A stretch of 64,000 bases of DNA from Amylostereum areolatum (taxonomy: Eukaryota > Basidiomycota > Agaricomycetes > Russulales > Stereaceae). Positions 1 through 11,546 of the stretch are shown here, piece after piece (the stretch's first letter is position 1; each line of letters opens with the position of its first letter). The DNA is taken from NCBI GenBank assembly GCA_012932865.1, contig SAXG01000096.1, positions 60,583 through 124,582 of the forward strand. Direction: 5' to 3'. The notes beneath the pieces are model-generated. The model saw nothing but the letters and a program-made list of their open reading frames with translations. It was not told the origin of the DNA and did not search any database. Position numbers and translations under genes: made by a program.

Positions 1-1026
1 AGCCCTGTCATACACGCTCGAGACGATTGAGTGGACTTAAATCTGACGGCACTGGTCTTCATATAATCCAGACTGTTCTCCAGATGTTATTCCCATCAAC
101 CTGAATCGTGCGTGGGGGGTAACACTAGCGGGAAACGGCCATCGTGGTGATGTGAGAGGCCAACAAGAAGCCAATCCCGGGAGTTTGGACAAACAGGCCT
201 GGCAGTTAGACGTTGCAGGATTACACAATCTGATGTGGTCAGCGTATGAAACGTCGATGGACTTACGGCAAAAGCCGCAAAATGCGAAATCGATGCCAGA
301 TCGCCTTGCCACTAAGTAGTCCGAGGAGACATCAGATTACAGGACCTCCCTGCGCAATCCCTGCGAGTCGGGCGCCGTTCGTCTTCAAGTTGTTTTCCTC
401 AGGCTGTCAGATGCGTTCTCTAGAAGCTATATTGCGTCCGAGGTATCATGATATCGATAGTAGCGCGGCGGTTCCAGATATCGCACCATTGACTTGGACC
501 CCGTCACAGCAACGAGTCCTTCACTCAGGTTCCTACAAGCCTTCCCATTCAAAGTAACATCACTCACACGAGATCGATATTCAGAGTGCGCCGGACATAT
601 ACTAGGTTCCCGCCCTAGTATCCATCCAATAGTGCCCAACTCACACGCAAGTTCCTAGAAAGTTCGGATGCATACAGTCTCTGTAGGTGCCTTAAGTTCG
701 CCGTCTGTGCATCCATTGTGCCATCATCAACGTGCACTGTGCTGCTTCCAACTGATCATCCGCGCTCATATCTCAATGCGAAAAGGTTCATGGGTGAGAT
801 CATGGTAGCACTTACGGCGGCCTTTGCGCACGAGCTTCCAATACAGGCTAACCACAAGGAAACCGGGTGGCACTTAGACTTAGGAAGATCGAGTCTGCTA
901 GGATAAAGGGGCTGGATCACTTTCGTATAGCCCTACCATCACCCGTCCACGCATATAAACGACATGCGCCTGCGCACCCTCCTACAACGTCATTCTCGTC
1001 CAGCAACGCCCCCACCAACAAACACC
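1..1026. other. Stretch without a recognisable gene
   Basis: Short open frames occur on both strands, but none shows a recognisable domain, splice structure or composition like the neighbouring genes. The last ~80 bases, C-rich with CACC and CCAACA, look like the 5' leader of the O-methyltransferase that begins near 1027. Confidence 0.5.
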
Positions 1027-3096
1027 ATGAGTCAGCCCGGTAAGTTATCTTGTCAATCGCGGATGGAGCGCTGGTCTAATCTTTGCTCAAAGATAGGTAT
1101 GTTACCATGCCGTGTGAGATAGGTTACACAAGGGATACGGCTCACTGATCTCTCAGCATTCCCCGCGACGGTCTTGCGGAGCTCAAGGCATTGTCTAGCA
1201 TCATTAACACATCCATAGAAAAAATCGAGAGCAACTTAAAGACCAGCAAACTCCAGTTTCCGTCCATCTATACGCCGTTCACTTTCGAGTCGGAAGCTCC
1301 TCGCGCGGTCCCGGAGATACGGGATGCATCTGCCCTGATTGCTTCAGCGGCGGCTCAGATGATAGCAACGGTCCGCCCGCCTCCTGCGTCTGTCTGTACC
1401 TCAGCGATGCTGGTGAGCTATACGTCCGTTGGCGTTGTACTGTCGTTGATTTCTTGCACGTCCACAGTTTAGCATGCCCGCGGCTTTGAACGTCGTGTCG
1501 GAGGCCCACGTCGCAGAGGTTCTTCACAACGCCGGGTCCAAAGTGTGTCAATTGCTTCGTCTATTATCTCGTTTAGAGCGCTCATAGATATCATAGGGAA
1601 TGCACATCAGTGATATCGCTCGTCCCAGCGGCGTCGACCCGGACAAGCTTTGTGAGTTTATCGCTTCTGTCGTCTCGGCGATCTTAGTGACGTGAAACCT
1701 GCCATAAAAAGCGCGCATACTTCGACTCCTGGTCACCAACCATATCTTCATCGAGGTCTCGCCGGACCATTTCGCCCACAACAGAGTATCGTCGGTTCTC
1801 GACAGCGGCAAGTCCGTCGACGAGATCTTGAAAGAGTGCGCCTTTTTCTGCATCTGAGATTATCCTCGTCTAACTCATTCCAATAGTCCCAAGAACAAGC
1901 ACCACGGAACGCTGGGAATCGCAGCCGCGGTTGGCCACTTGTACGTTTATGTTCTCATGGTGCGACCCTTGCGATATTTACATCTATCTTCAGCGCAGAC
2001 GAAGTCATGAGGTCGATGTCCTTCCTATCCGACCATGTCCTGGATCCTGTCTCGGGCCACTCGAACGATATATCTGACCTTCCTTTCAACCGCGCTTTCG
2101 ATTGCAAGGGCACGCTTCTCTGGAAATGGTACGACGACCCTTCCCAGCAACACCGTATGGCCAGGTTTGGGTTTACAATGGACGGGATCAAAAACATGGC
2201 CCCGGAAAACGCTATAGTCGAGGGTATTATCTTTCCCTCCCGACGTGGAAACGTCGATGATGGTTCTAACCGAGTACGAACAGGGGTCGACTGGAAGGGT
2301 CTAGGCGAAAGCGCGTTGGTGGTCGACGTTGGCGGCGGAATCGGCTCGCAATGCCTAACTCTGGCACGGAACTGCCCCAACCTGAAGTTCATCGTTCAGG
2401 ATCGCGACGTAGTCCTGAAGGTGGCGACCAAGGTTCGCACATACCTCTGATCTCCATCCGAGTCCCGTTCGCTAAGGTGACTCGTCTCCAAGTTTTGGAA
2501 CGACGAGATGCCAGGCGCCTTGGCCTCTGGGAAGGTGACGCTTCAAGGTGAGTACGGCCTTCATCTTTCCATCGCAGAGCTCGCTGATGTTTTCTTTCCG
2601 TTCAGTTCACAACTTTCTTGAGGCGCAGCCGGTGAAGGATGCCGACGCGTTCCTCGTCCGGATGATCATGCACGACTACCCTGATGACACCTGCCTTGCG
2701 ATCCTTCGCCACTTGCGCGCGTCCGCCAAGCCGTCCACTCAACTCGTCATAGTGGACAACATTATCGCGTACGCGTGCGAAGAACCGGCTGCCCAAGAAA
2801 TCCCAGGCGCCACGCTGCCTTTGCCTCCCGCGCCCTTGCTCGCGAACCTCGGAGAAGCTAACGTGGTCCCCTACCTCATGGATGTTGAGGTACGATACTA
2901 TCTCTTCGATAAACGGACTAATACGCTGACTTTCCACCTTCACCCAAATCAGATGATGGGCATGACGGGAGGTTGGGAGCGCACCCTTACCCAGTTCCGT
3001 ACTCTGCTGCAGAAGGCGGGATGGAAGGTCGTTCGCGTGCATCACGGCCTGCCCTTCGTCCTGAGTCACCAGAAGGTGATTGCTGTTCCTACGTAA
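1027..3096 (+). CDS. SAM-dependent O-methyltransferase (plant COMT-like, fungal secondary metabolism type)
   Basis: Predicted to move a methyl group from S-adenosylmethionine to a hydroxyl of a small aromatic substrate, in the cytosol. The coding frame is split by about seven short introns. In order, the exons give a dimerisation-like N-terminus (frame from ~1191), a winged-helix part (MPAALNVV near 1470, then exons near 1600 and 1720), and a Rossmann core with the SAM motif VVDVGGGIG near 2320. The final exons carry MIMHDYPDD near 2670, where the His is the expected catalytic base, and a C-terminus ending FVLSHQKVIAVPT. An ATG at 1027 followed at once by GTAAGT is the likely start, but the phase between it and the exon at ~1157 was not resolved, so the 5' end is uncertain. 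No metabolic cluster surrounds it, so the substrate is unknown. Confidence 0.8.
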
Positions 3097-3302
3097 ACCG
3101 CAGTGAGCACGGGCAGGCGAATGTTGTACTGTATCGTCTCTTCGTGGTGGCACGGGAGTGTGCCGCTTTATGCATTTTTTTCGGGATGCGTCATCACGGT
3201 TCCTCAGTGTTCGAGCATTGTGAGGAATTCCTCGGCTTACTTATGTTACGATGGGACCGCGGTCGAGCAATCTCGCCAGACCTTCCTGCGGCGGGCCGGT
3301 AC

Positions 3303-4793
3303 TCCCACTGCGGCGAACGGCGAGATTACTCCCGGGGAGAATCTACGTAGAATGAACAGATTCCCTCCTGATTCTCACCATATCCTGGATAGATTCTCTA
3401 CCAGGGAGAATTTGCAGAGAGAACACGGATTCTCTCAGAATGTTCCCTCTAGATTATCCCGAGTTTCCGCCCAATTTCACAGCTGGAGCACTTATTCCCG
3501 TGTAAGCCCTCTTATTATTTCCGTGAGAAAAGTCGCGTCGTTGCGACTTCAATCGACGCGATTCTCTACCTCCCCACATCCATCTCGTTCTCCTTCATCC
3601 TCCACCCGATTTATTATCGCACCACTATACGAGGCCGATTATCGTCCTGCTCGAGCGCTACACCCATGGTAAGTCTTCAAAAATTCGTTTACACTAGTAC
3701 TGACTGTTGCTGCACACCGGACTGCAAAGAGAGCCGAGAAGGCTACAAAGGGTATCGTGTTTCGGGCATCTGTGTCGAGTCGTGTGGTGCGTCGAACCAT
3801 TCTGTTTATCTAAGTGCGATTGATTACGCCAGCAGAAAATTTGAAGCGGCAGCGAAGACAAGATGCAGCGTACGTTGCTTCACACCCTTCCCTCGGAGTC
3901 CATCCCCTTCCCCGCCTTCCTGATGGTTTCTGATAGCATCAGCCCTGATATCAAATCCCTCCAGACGGTTGTTTATTGGCTCAATAAGGTGCGCATTTAT
4001 TCTCTTAAGTCGATCACTCCACCTTTCCCTCATTGATTATACCATAGGCAGTACAGCACTACATATACAGACAGCCCTTCTCCGAGGTGGGCAACACTTT
4101 GTTTAAGCCCGTCTTCTCAATCTTACTAATCTGTTTGCACTGCTAGACCCACAAAATCCCCTCCGAGTCCCTACACTCTGCTCCGCACTGGGAGATGGAG
4201 CTTCAGCTGGGACCCCACTCGTAAACGACGGTGCGCTTCCTTCGAGGTTCGCGTAATGCAGTGTTGACTGATGACTTTCTCAGTTATCATAGACATGTTT
4301 ACCTCCAATGGCGCTGGGATAGATGTTTGCGCGGGGGAAGTGGGGCTGGATGTATGCGTGAGGGTCATGAATGGGTAACCCTCCATCGTGGCACACGCAC
4401 TTTACATCTACTACAGTACTTGATAGACTCCGCTCATGCCTGTTATTGGTCTACATATGCAATGCGAGATCTAATACATTGTTGTCGTTTTTCTCAGCCG
4501 CCTGTGAGCAGAGGAATGCGAAGGAGGGGAATGTGAGGGGAGCAGGGGGATACTGCTGTTAAATATGTTTTTAAAAACTATTGGGTTATCATGCGAGCAG
4601 AACACGACCTGTGAGTAATATGCGCGGGATCGGTGTGGAATCTGCTGGGAATCAGCGCCGTATTTCGACCATTCTCCACAGGTTCTCCGGGGGGTGTAAT
4701 CTGCTTAAAGTCTGCACGGAATCTGTGTGGAATCTGCTCATTCCCAGCGGATTCTCCCCTGGAGTAATCTCGCCGTTCGCCGCAGTGGGATCC
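3303..4793. mobile_element. TIR-bounded DNA element (~1.5 kb), non-autonomous or gene-carrying
   Basis: Near-perfect terminal inverted repeats of ~40 bp face each other at 3303-3343 and 4751-4790 (core TCCCACTGCGGCGAACGG). Both are followed inward by GAGATTACTCC and a GGGGAGAATC word. Degenerate copies of an AGATTC/GAATCT word continue inside both ends (3340-3460, 4630-4760). The element is flanked by GTAC on each side (3299-3302, 4794-4797), consistent with a 4-bp target duplication. The duplicated F-box flank at ~25,935-25,965 looks like the unoccupied site. No transposase is visible; the interior has only the small spliced gene candidate at 3666-4224. The superfamily was not identified. 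Confidence 0.7.
3666..4224 (+). CDS. Small multi-exon gene candidate inside the TIR element, function unknown
   Basis: A single frame of about 87 residues can be joined through five GT-AG introns. It starts with ATG directly followed by GTAAGT (a 3-base first exon, as MCM2 also has) and runs through exons near 3732-3785, 3837-3873, 3942-3988, 4051-4089 and 4147-4224. Phases agree at every junction after the first. The last exons read ISPDIKSLQ, AVQHYIYRQPFSE and HWEMELQLGPHS, then stop. A pyrimidine-rich leader precedes the ATG. I do not recognise the protein. It may be captured host sequence or a chance splice chain. Confidence 0.35.
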
Positions 4794-4966
4794 GTACTAT
4801 GCATCAACTTTGCTGCTGTGAGCCTGCCGACGTTATATAGGTCTCTGTATATTACTTCTCAGGTCAACAAGATACATATAAAGAGCAATGTGCAAGAACT
4901 TCGGCAGAAACAAAGAGAGCCAACGTCCAGCAGTCGCGTAGGTATGTTTGGAGGCTGAATCTCAAG

Positions 4967-7247
4967 TCACCACATCTCCCCGCCGAACGGTGCATCTTCG
5001 TCGAAATTGTCGTCCTCCCCGCCGAACAGTACGTCTTCGTCGAAATTGTGGTCCACGACATCCAGATCGTCCATATTGACGTCAATAGCACCAGCCTCGT
5101 CAGGATTGTCATTGAGACCAGGCAAGCCTCCGAGCTGCAGGCCCGGGACACCGACAGCAAAAAGATTGTTCATCGTGTTCGCCGCCGCGTGTTGCAAGTT
5201 GACATTGAACGCAGGTGCGACGAGATTAAACACGGCTGCATTCCCGGGCTGCGGGACGCCGAAACCGAAATGGTCCACATCGAATTCGACTTCACCAAAA
5301 CCGAAATGGTCCACATCGAATTCGACTTCACCAAAACCGAATATGTCCGGCATGTGAAAATCATTATCTTCCCTTCCATCCCAATCGACCACCACCCCGC
5401 ACGCTTCAATCTCGGCAATCCGAGACGAGGAAATGCGACAGTTCTTGATTTCTACGGTCTGAAGCCTGTCGTCGTCGTGTCCTCCGTTTGCCCGGTGTCC
5501 AACGACATCCAGAAGTGTGGTAAAATCATATTGACCAGGACGTGAGATCTCTTCAGATAGATTGGCATTGGATAGGGACAAATGCTGAAGGCAAGGGAAT
5601 GTTTTCAACTGCGCTTGAGTGTTTGAGTTTGCGGCCGAGCCTTCGTTTTCCGATGCGCCGGTTTTCATTTGGAGGGCGAGGATGGCAGGGCGGACATTCC
5701 GTCCTCGACAGGAGAGATACCTGACGGAGCGGAAATGGACAAAGGAAGTATCCCATGCCACCCGGACATTATGCAGTGGTAGCAAATCCTCCAGATGCAC
5801 GGCTGTAACACTCTCCGCATGCAATGCATGGATGACGGCCTCCACTGCGGTGACGACTGTTGAAGAACCGGTGCCTGTCGTGGAGGTTCTGAGGTGGAAC
5901 AGGTTGTCTTCGCCCTCGAGATGGTCGTCGAAGTGCACAGCGCTGCGCCCGGTCCATGCCTGCGGCCTATGGATGATGGTACTGGTCCACCCTTTGACAG
6001 ACCATGCATTTGGGAGGAAACAGTTGATGGAAATAGTGCGCAGGGGAAGGGAGTTTTGGGGATCCGTTGCTGCGGCAGGCAGATAGTCGCGCAAAGAGGT
6101 GCTCGCCGGATTTTCGAGGGACGAGAATGAGCGATGAATGAATGTTCGCGTTGAGGGTGGAATAACGATCCGGTTCCACAACCACTGTATCTTCGGTGCA
6201 TCGTCGACGATCGTTATTGTATGAAGACACGGCAGCGCCAAGGGAGGAGCATGTCCTGCGTCTGGATGAACGGTTTGTGGAATAGCGCATGTAAGGTTGA
6301 GGAGCTGCAGTTTGGGCATGGACGCCATCACAGATGAAAAGTGGGCCTCCGACTGCCACTTTGTCCCGACTCCATCAAGAGAAAGTTCGGTGAGATTGTG
6401 ATACGGTCCCGGTGTTTGGAAGGGCGTGCAATGCTTCAGCTCAAGGTAGGCGAGCCGCGGAGCGTCACCAAGTATCAAATTTTGTGGAAGGGTGTTTACC
6501 CATTTGTCTATTTCGATGGATAGACATTCCAGGACCGGGAGCGTGCGCGCCAGGGTTCGATGGAGTGAAGGGAAAGGAGACGGGCTGCCCACGTGAAGTC
6601 CGACACGCCGGACCCGATGCGCCTCCTGCAACGCGCTGTTGAGCGTCGTGAGGTCCTGATCGAACTTGAGGTAAGATGATATGGATATCGGCGTCTGCTT
6701 GGACCTGGAGAGCTGCTCGGGAGCCCATTTCGACATCGCACAGACATCGTGGCCCCAGAAGCTGGGATGGTCCAACGCTATGTGACGCCACTGTCGACAC
6801 ACGTGGGTGACAGAAATCAACGTCTGAAAGCCCAACGCTTGGCGAGGAGCCACCGGGAGGAGTTCGGCCTGCGGAAGAAGGGCGAAGATACTAGCGAGGA
6901 TCTCCGGGGGCAGACGGGATATGGAGTTGAGCTCGTTGCAGCGGGATGAAAAAGCCCTTGCGGCCTTCAAGATCTCCTTCAGATCCTCCCCAAGCTGCTG
7001 TCGCGCCCAACCAGCCTGCTTCATGTCCGTCGATACGGACACGGGTTGAAAGAGTGCCAGCCTCGATTGGAGGAGCGCATCCCATGGACTGTTGGTCGAA
7101 GGCTGGTATGTGAGCATCCACTGGTGAAATCATAGCGAACGACGCATAATCATACCTGCTGGGTGGGGTTGAAACCCCACCGTCAAAGTTGGGAGCATCT
7201 CGCGAATCGAACACGACTAGACTTGTTGTGTTTAACCCGGTTTCCAT
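4967..7247 (-). CDS. F-box protein, copy 1 (737 aa predicted)
   Basis: Likely a substrate adaptor of an SCF ubiquitin ligase. Two exons: 7247-7156 (METG start) and 7088-4967. The acceptor CCAACAG at 7089-7095 restores phase and is conserved in copy 2. Residues ~60-85 are helical; the F-box follows at ~87-130 (ISRLPPEILASIFALLPQ, then VCRQWRHIALDHPSFW), the usual layout of basidiomycete F-box proteins. The rest is LRR-like beta/alpha sequence (LECLSIEIDKW, LAYLELKHC, LTELSLDGVG). The acidic tail contains two in-frame tandem duplications: 12 residues (5276-5347, unit rich in F-G-F and D-V-D) and ~13 residues (4978-5052, F-D-E-D and F-G-G-E). The next gene, MCM2, is divergent. Its paralogue lies at 23.5-25.8 kb. 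Confidence 0.85.
4978..5052. repeat. Tandem duplication of ~39 bp in F-box copy 1
   Basis: Two adjacent copies sharing CCCCGCCGAAC and TCTTCGTCGAAATTGT encode two acidic F-D-E-D/F-G-G-E units at the C-terminus of F-box copy 1. Copy 2 of the gene has only one such unit. Confidence 0.85.
5276..5347. repeat. Perfect 36-bp tandem duplication in F-box copy 1
   Basis: Two identical 36-bp units (core GGTCCACATCGAATTCGAC) sit head to tail in frame and add 12 residues (V-E-F-D-V-D-H-F-G-F-G-E type). The unit is absent from copy 2, so the duplication came after the gene was copied. Confidence 0.9.
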
Positions 7248-7693
7248 ATCTTCCTTTGGGTACTCCAAGACTTGATGGATTGTGCACGACGTGTCCGGAC
7301 TACAGTATTGCTTTCAAGTTGCTCTTGCTTCCGACTCGGGGATGAGGCAGAGGGCGAATATCAGAGGAAAGGTCGGTCAACGTTGGATGTCGTGCGCACT
7401 GAAGTGGCAACGATGAGGCCGACGTCAAGAGAGTCTGGAGTCACGGTGACCGATCGCCTAGAGGCTACTATGCGACGAAAACAAGTCGAAAGATTGTCGA
7501 AAGATGGAAAGCTTTCGGAAGGCGCCCGACGGTGAGGCCGCCGGGGGACAGGTGGGTGTGTCGGAGATTGAAAGCGTGCCATCTCCGCCGCGCGTGGCTT
7601 CGCGGATTGCAAGCGCTTTTACTCAGTACTTACTCAACGTTCAACTCTCACCTTCGCATTGTCCTCGCTTCCGATTCTCTAGACGCTACGGAC

Positions 7694-10600
7694 ATGGTAG
7701 GCTCACGGTCTACTCCCTTACAACTGCCTCCCTAACTTTTCAAAGTCGAATCAAACACCACGTCGCAACAAACGCGCAAGATCGCCCGCTCTTCCAAGTT
7801 CCTCACCCATAGGCCGTCCTACGCTAACTCGTCGCGCCTCGGAGCGTTCCTCGCTGCCACCTTCCTCTCCGATCCCTTTCTCCGACACGGACGACAGTCT
7901 GGACGACCGCGATGCAGTTCAAGATGTCAATGACGAAGAGGACGACGAGGGCGAAGATCTTTTCGCACAAAACATGGACGAGTGCGTGGTTTCTTTTCGC
8001 GCGGGGAGCGTCGCGTCTCACGCTCCTTCTCCAGAGATTACGCCGCCAACCAGCTGCTCGACCAATACTCGGACACGGGGCTTAACGATGAAGAAGAATT
8101 CGACGCTTTGTCCGCTGCTGCCCGACGCGCGGCGGAGGCCAAGATGGCGCGACGCGACCGCGCTGAGCGCGGGGGACGGGGACGACGTGCGGCGGCACGC
8201 AGCCGTGGACATGCCTTTATGGATAGCGACGACGCCGACGAGGAAGATATGGGGGACGGCGGCCTGCTTTCGGGGATGAAAAGACGCGCGCGTCGTGATT
8301 ACGATGAGAGGCGTGAGATCGACGATATGGAGGGTGTCGAGGACGTATGTGATGGTGTTCCTTTACAGCGTTTTTCGGTCTAATCTTTCGTTGTAGGAGG
8401 TGCCTCTGGAACAGTTGAGCGACATTAAAGCCAAGTCTATCGTGGAATGGATCGCCAATGACCGCGTCCGTCGGTCGATCGTCAAGCATTTCCGCCAGTT
8501 CCTTATGACTTACGTCGACGACCATGGGGCGTCCGTGTACGGGCAACGCATCCGCAACCTCGGTGAAAGTACGTCCTTCGGCTCAGTCGTTCGAATGCGG
8601 TGCTAACGCCACACCAGTCAACTCGGAGTCGCTGGAGGTGTCCTACCTTCATTTGGCCCTCTCTAAGCCCATTCTGGCCTACTTTCTCACCAACTCCCCC
8701 ACCTCAATGCTCGAGATTTTTGATGAAGTAGCCTTGAGTGCCATCCTCGTTTACTACCCCAACTACGAGCGCATCCACTCGGAGGTCCACGTCCGCATCA
8801 CCGACCTCCCACTCAGCCTGTCCCTCCGGGACCTCCGACGAAGCAATCTTAACAACTTGGTCCGCATATCCGGCGTCGTCACCCGGCGGAGCGGGGTTTT
8901 TCCCCAGCTCAAATACGTCAAGTTCGACTGCAGGAAATGCGGCGGTGTCCTTGGTCCGTTCTTCCAAGATGCCACCAAGGAGGTTCGGATCAGTTATTGC
9001 GCGAATTGTGAGAGCAAGGGCCCCTTCACTGTCAACTCTGAACAGGTGGGTCGTTCGCTTATGTGCAGGAACACGTTTGACGCTACTCCTCCAGACGGTC
9101 TACCGGAACTACCAGAAGATGACTTTGCAGGAATCTCCCGGGTCTGTACCCCCGGGTCGCCTTCCCCGCCACAGGGAGGTGGTCCTCCTCTGGGACTTGA
9201 TCGACAGCGCGAAACCGGGCGAAGAAATTGTGCGCGACCTCTCCTTTCTTCTCCTGGACGGTTTCCTGACCAATGCCACCAGGAAGTAACGGGCATCTAC
9301 CGCAACAACTTCGACGCCTCCCTCAACTCCAAGAACGGCTTCCCCGTCTTCTCCACCGTCATCGAGGCCAACCACATCAACAAAAAGGAGGACCTGTTCG
9401 CCGCCTTCCGACTGACGGAGGAGGACGAGAAGGAGATTCGCGCGCTCGCGCGGGACGAGCGCATCCGGAAGCGCATCATCAAGTCGATCGCGCCGTCCAT
9501 CTACGGCCACGAGGACATCAAGACCGCCATCGCGCTCTCGCTCTTTGGCGGGGTGTCCAAGGACATCAACCGCAAGCTCCGCATCCGGGGCGACATCAAC
9601 GTGCTCCTGCTCGGCGACCCGGGAACCGCCAAGTCTCAATTCCTAAAGTACGTGGAGAAGACGGCGCACCGGTCGGTGTTCGCGACGGGCCAGGGCGCGT
9701 CCGCGGTCGGGTTGACGGCGAGCGTGCGGAAGGACCCGATCACGCAGGAGTGGACGCTCGAGGGCGGGGCGCTGGTGCTCGCGGACAAGGGCACCTGCCT
9801 GATCGACGAGTTCGACAAGATGAACGACGCGGACCGGACGTCGATCCACGAGGCGATGGAGCAGCAGTCCATCTCGATCTCCAAGGCCGGGATCGTGACC
9901 ACGCTCCAGGCGCGGTGCGCGATCATCGCGGCCGCGAACCCGATCCGCGGGCGGTACAACCCGACGATCCCGTTCCAGCAGAACGTGGAGCTGACCGAGC
10001 CGATCCTGTCGCGGTTCGACGTGCTGTGCGTGGTGAAGGACGCGGCGGACCCGGTGCAGGACGAGCTCTTGGCGCGGTTCGTGGTCGGCAGCCATTTGAG
10101 GAGCCATCCCAAGTTCGAGGCGGCGACGGACGAGATGGAGGTGCAGACGACGCTGGACGCGGACGTGCGTGGATTCCCTTCTCCCCACTTGTCTCAGCCT
10201 GACCCGGTGCTCCTCCGCGCGGCAGATCATCCCGCAAGACCTCCTGCGCAAGTACATCATGTACGCGCGCGAGAAGGTCCGCCCGAAGCTGTTCGAGCTC
10301 GACCAGGAGAAGCTCTCGCGGCTGTTCTCCGACCTGCGGCGGGAGTCGCTCGCCACGGGCTCGTCGCCGATCACGGTGCGGCATCTGGAGGGCATGCTGC
10401 GGATGGCGGAGGCGAGCGCGAAGATGGCGCTGAGGGAGTACGTCCGCGCGGACGACATCGACGTCGCGATCTCGGTCGCGGTCGAGAGCTTCGTGAACAC
10501 GCAGAAGATGTCGATCAAGAAGACGCTGCAGCGGGTGCGTGGAGCCTTGTTCGGTTTGCTGTGGGTGAGCGTAGGGCTGATGGGGGCTTCTTTTTTCGCT

Positions 10601-10949
10601 TGGGGGGATGCAGGGCTTCAGGAAGTACTTGACGCAGGCAAGGGATCATGAGGAGCTGCTCGCGTTCTTGCTGGGGCAGATGGTCAAGGACAAGGCGCGG
10701 TTTTACCAGCTGCAGCGGCACCAGCAGCCGGAGCTGGTCACGGTCAAAGTGTCCGAGCTGGACGAGCGGGTGAGCGACCCCCGTTCCACGTTTTTGGGTC
10801 TTCGGACTGGGCTGACGCGCGGGGCGCAGGCAAAGGAGCACGACATCTTCGACACGGCGCCGTTCTTGCATTCGCGCTTGTTCGGGACGAACGGGTATAA
10901 GCTCGACGGGGAGGTGATCGAGAAGCGGTTCAGGCATGCGAACGAGTGA
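7694..10949 (+). CDS. MCM2, subunit of the replicative MCM2-7 helicase (916 aa predicted)
   Basis: Core of the eukaryotic replicative helicase, acting at origins and forks in the nucleus. Ten exons join in frame: 7694-7696, 7746-7981, 8035-8344, 8397-8568, 8618-9045, 9095-9229, 9283-10164, 10226-10534, 10614-10769, 10830-10949. The first exon is only the ATG. The N-terminus is acidic and Ser-rich, as in Mcm2. A C4 zinc finger (CRKC ... CANC, residues ~344-370) precedes the AAA+ core. Visible motifs are Walker A GDPGTAKS (~540), Walker [11 protein letters not shown] (~602), sensor IIAAANP and arginine finger ILSRFD (~672). The words [20 protein letters not shown] and [19 protein letters not shown] are diagnostic of MCM2. 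The C-terminal winged-helix part ends in KRFRHANE. Length matches yeast and human MCM2. The gene is intact. Confidence 0.97.
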
Positions 10950-11546
10950 GGGACGCAGGGGCTCGAAGAGGGGGACGACGACACGCAGTGGCCCCGCGGG
11001 GAATATGGGAGGGTGTACATGTGCTTTCTGTAACTTAGGAGTTTGCTTTTCGTTCGTTTTGGTGGCGGTCGTGTGCCCTTCGTAATTGTATCCTGTACTA
11101 TGCACCTGTGTGTGCGGCCTCCCGTGTAGGAATATATTGTATGCATCCATGTTCGGTCTGCGAACCTCGGAGCGTGCGCGCACGTAAATGATCTTGAACA
11201 CTGCGACGACCTTGACTGAATCTGCATCCGTTCATCGCATTGGATGCATGCTCGTGGCACATATAACACGCATACGAGATGTAGCCCGTAATCCGCGTGA
11301 TACATCGTACATAACCCAAACGAAACGAGGAAGGAAGTAGTGTACACATCCAAGGCCACGGAACGTCCACGAGTCCAAAGAAAAGGCGAGAGCCCATATA
11401 CGTCCAAAAGCCCAGAGCCCAGAGCCCCTTCCAGTCCGGCCCACTGCAAGTCCACAAGCTGAAAGTCCAGAGACCGCCCAACCTAGATACACACCAGAAG
11501 AAGAAGAAAAAAATCGCAGGTGGCGCCTCGAAGTTCAAACGACGGC
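10950..11546. other. Convergent 3' flanks of MCM2 and the GT49 gene
   Basis: About 600 bases between two convergent stop codons. T-rich and ATG-poor on the MCM2 side (TTGTATCCTG near 11,085) and A-rich on the GT49 side (AAGAAGAAGAAAAAAA near 11,500). Probably holds both 3' UTRs; no further gene is supported. Confidence 0.6.

Larger units (their letters stand above)
4799..7475. repeat. Inverted segmental duplication, copy 1 (F-box gene and flanks)
   Basis: This stretch, read on the minus strand, matches 23,300-25,945 on the plus strand over the whole F-box gene, its 5' leader (shared words CCGTGACTCCAGACTCT and GACATCCAAC) and its 3' flank (GTTCTTGCACATTGCTC and ATATGTATCTTGTTGACCTG). Coding identity looks very high in the first ~430 residues and falls in the C-terminal tail. 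The copies are inverted and ~16 kb apart. Confidence 0.9.

Noticed and set aside
3103..3672. 189-codon ORF downstream of the O-methyltransferase
   Set aside because: It crosses the left end of the TIR element, so it is not a single ancestral gene, and shows no motif.
9273..10202. Long ORF (309 codons) in a second frame across MCM2
   Set aside because: Arg/Gly/His-rich shadow of GC-rich MCM2 exon 7; the MCM2 frame has all helicase motifs.
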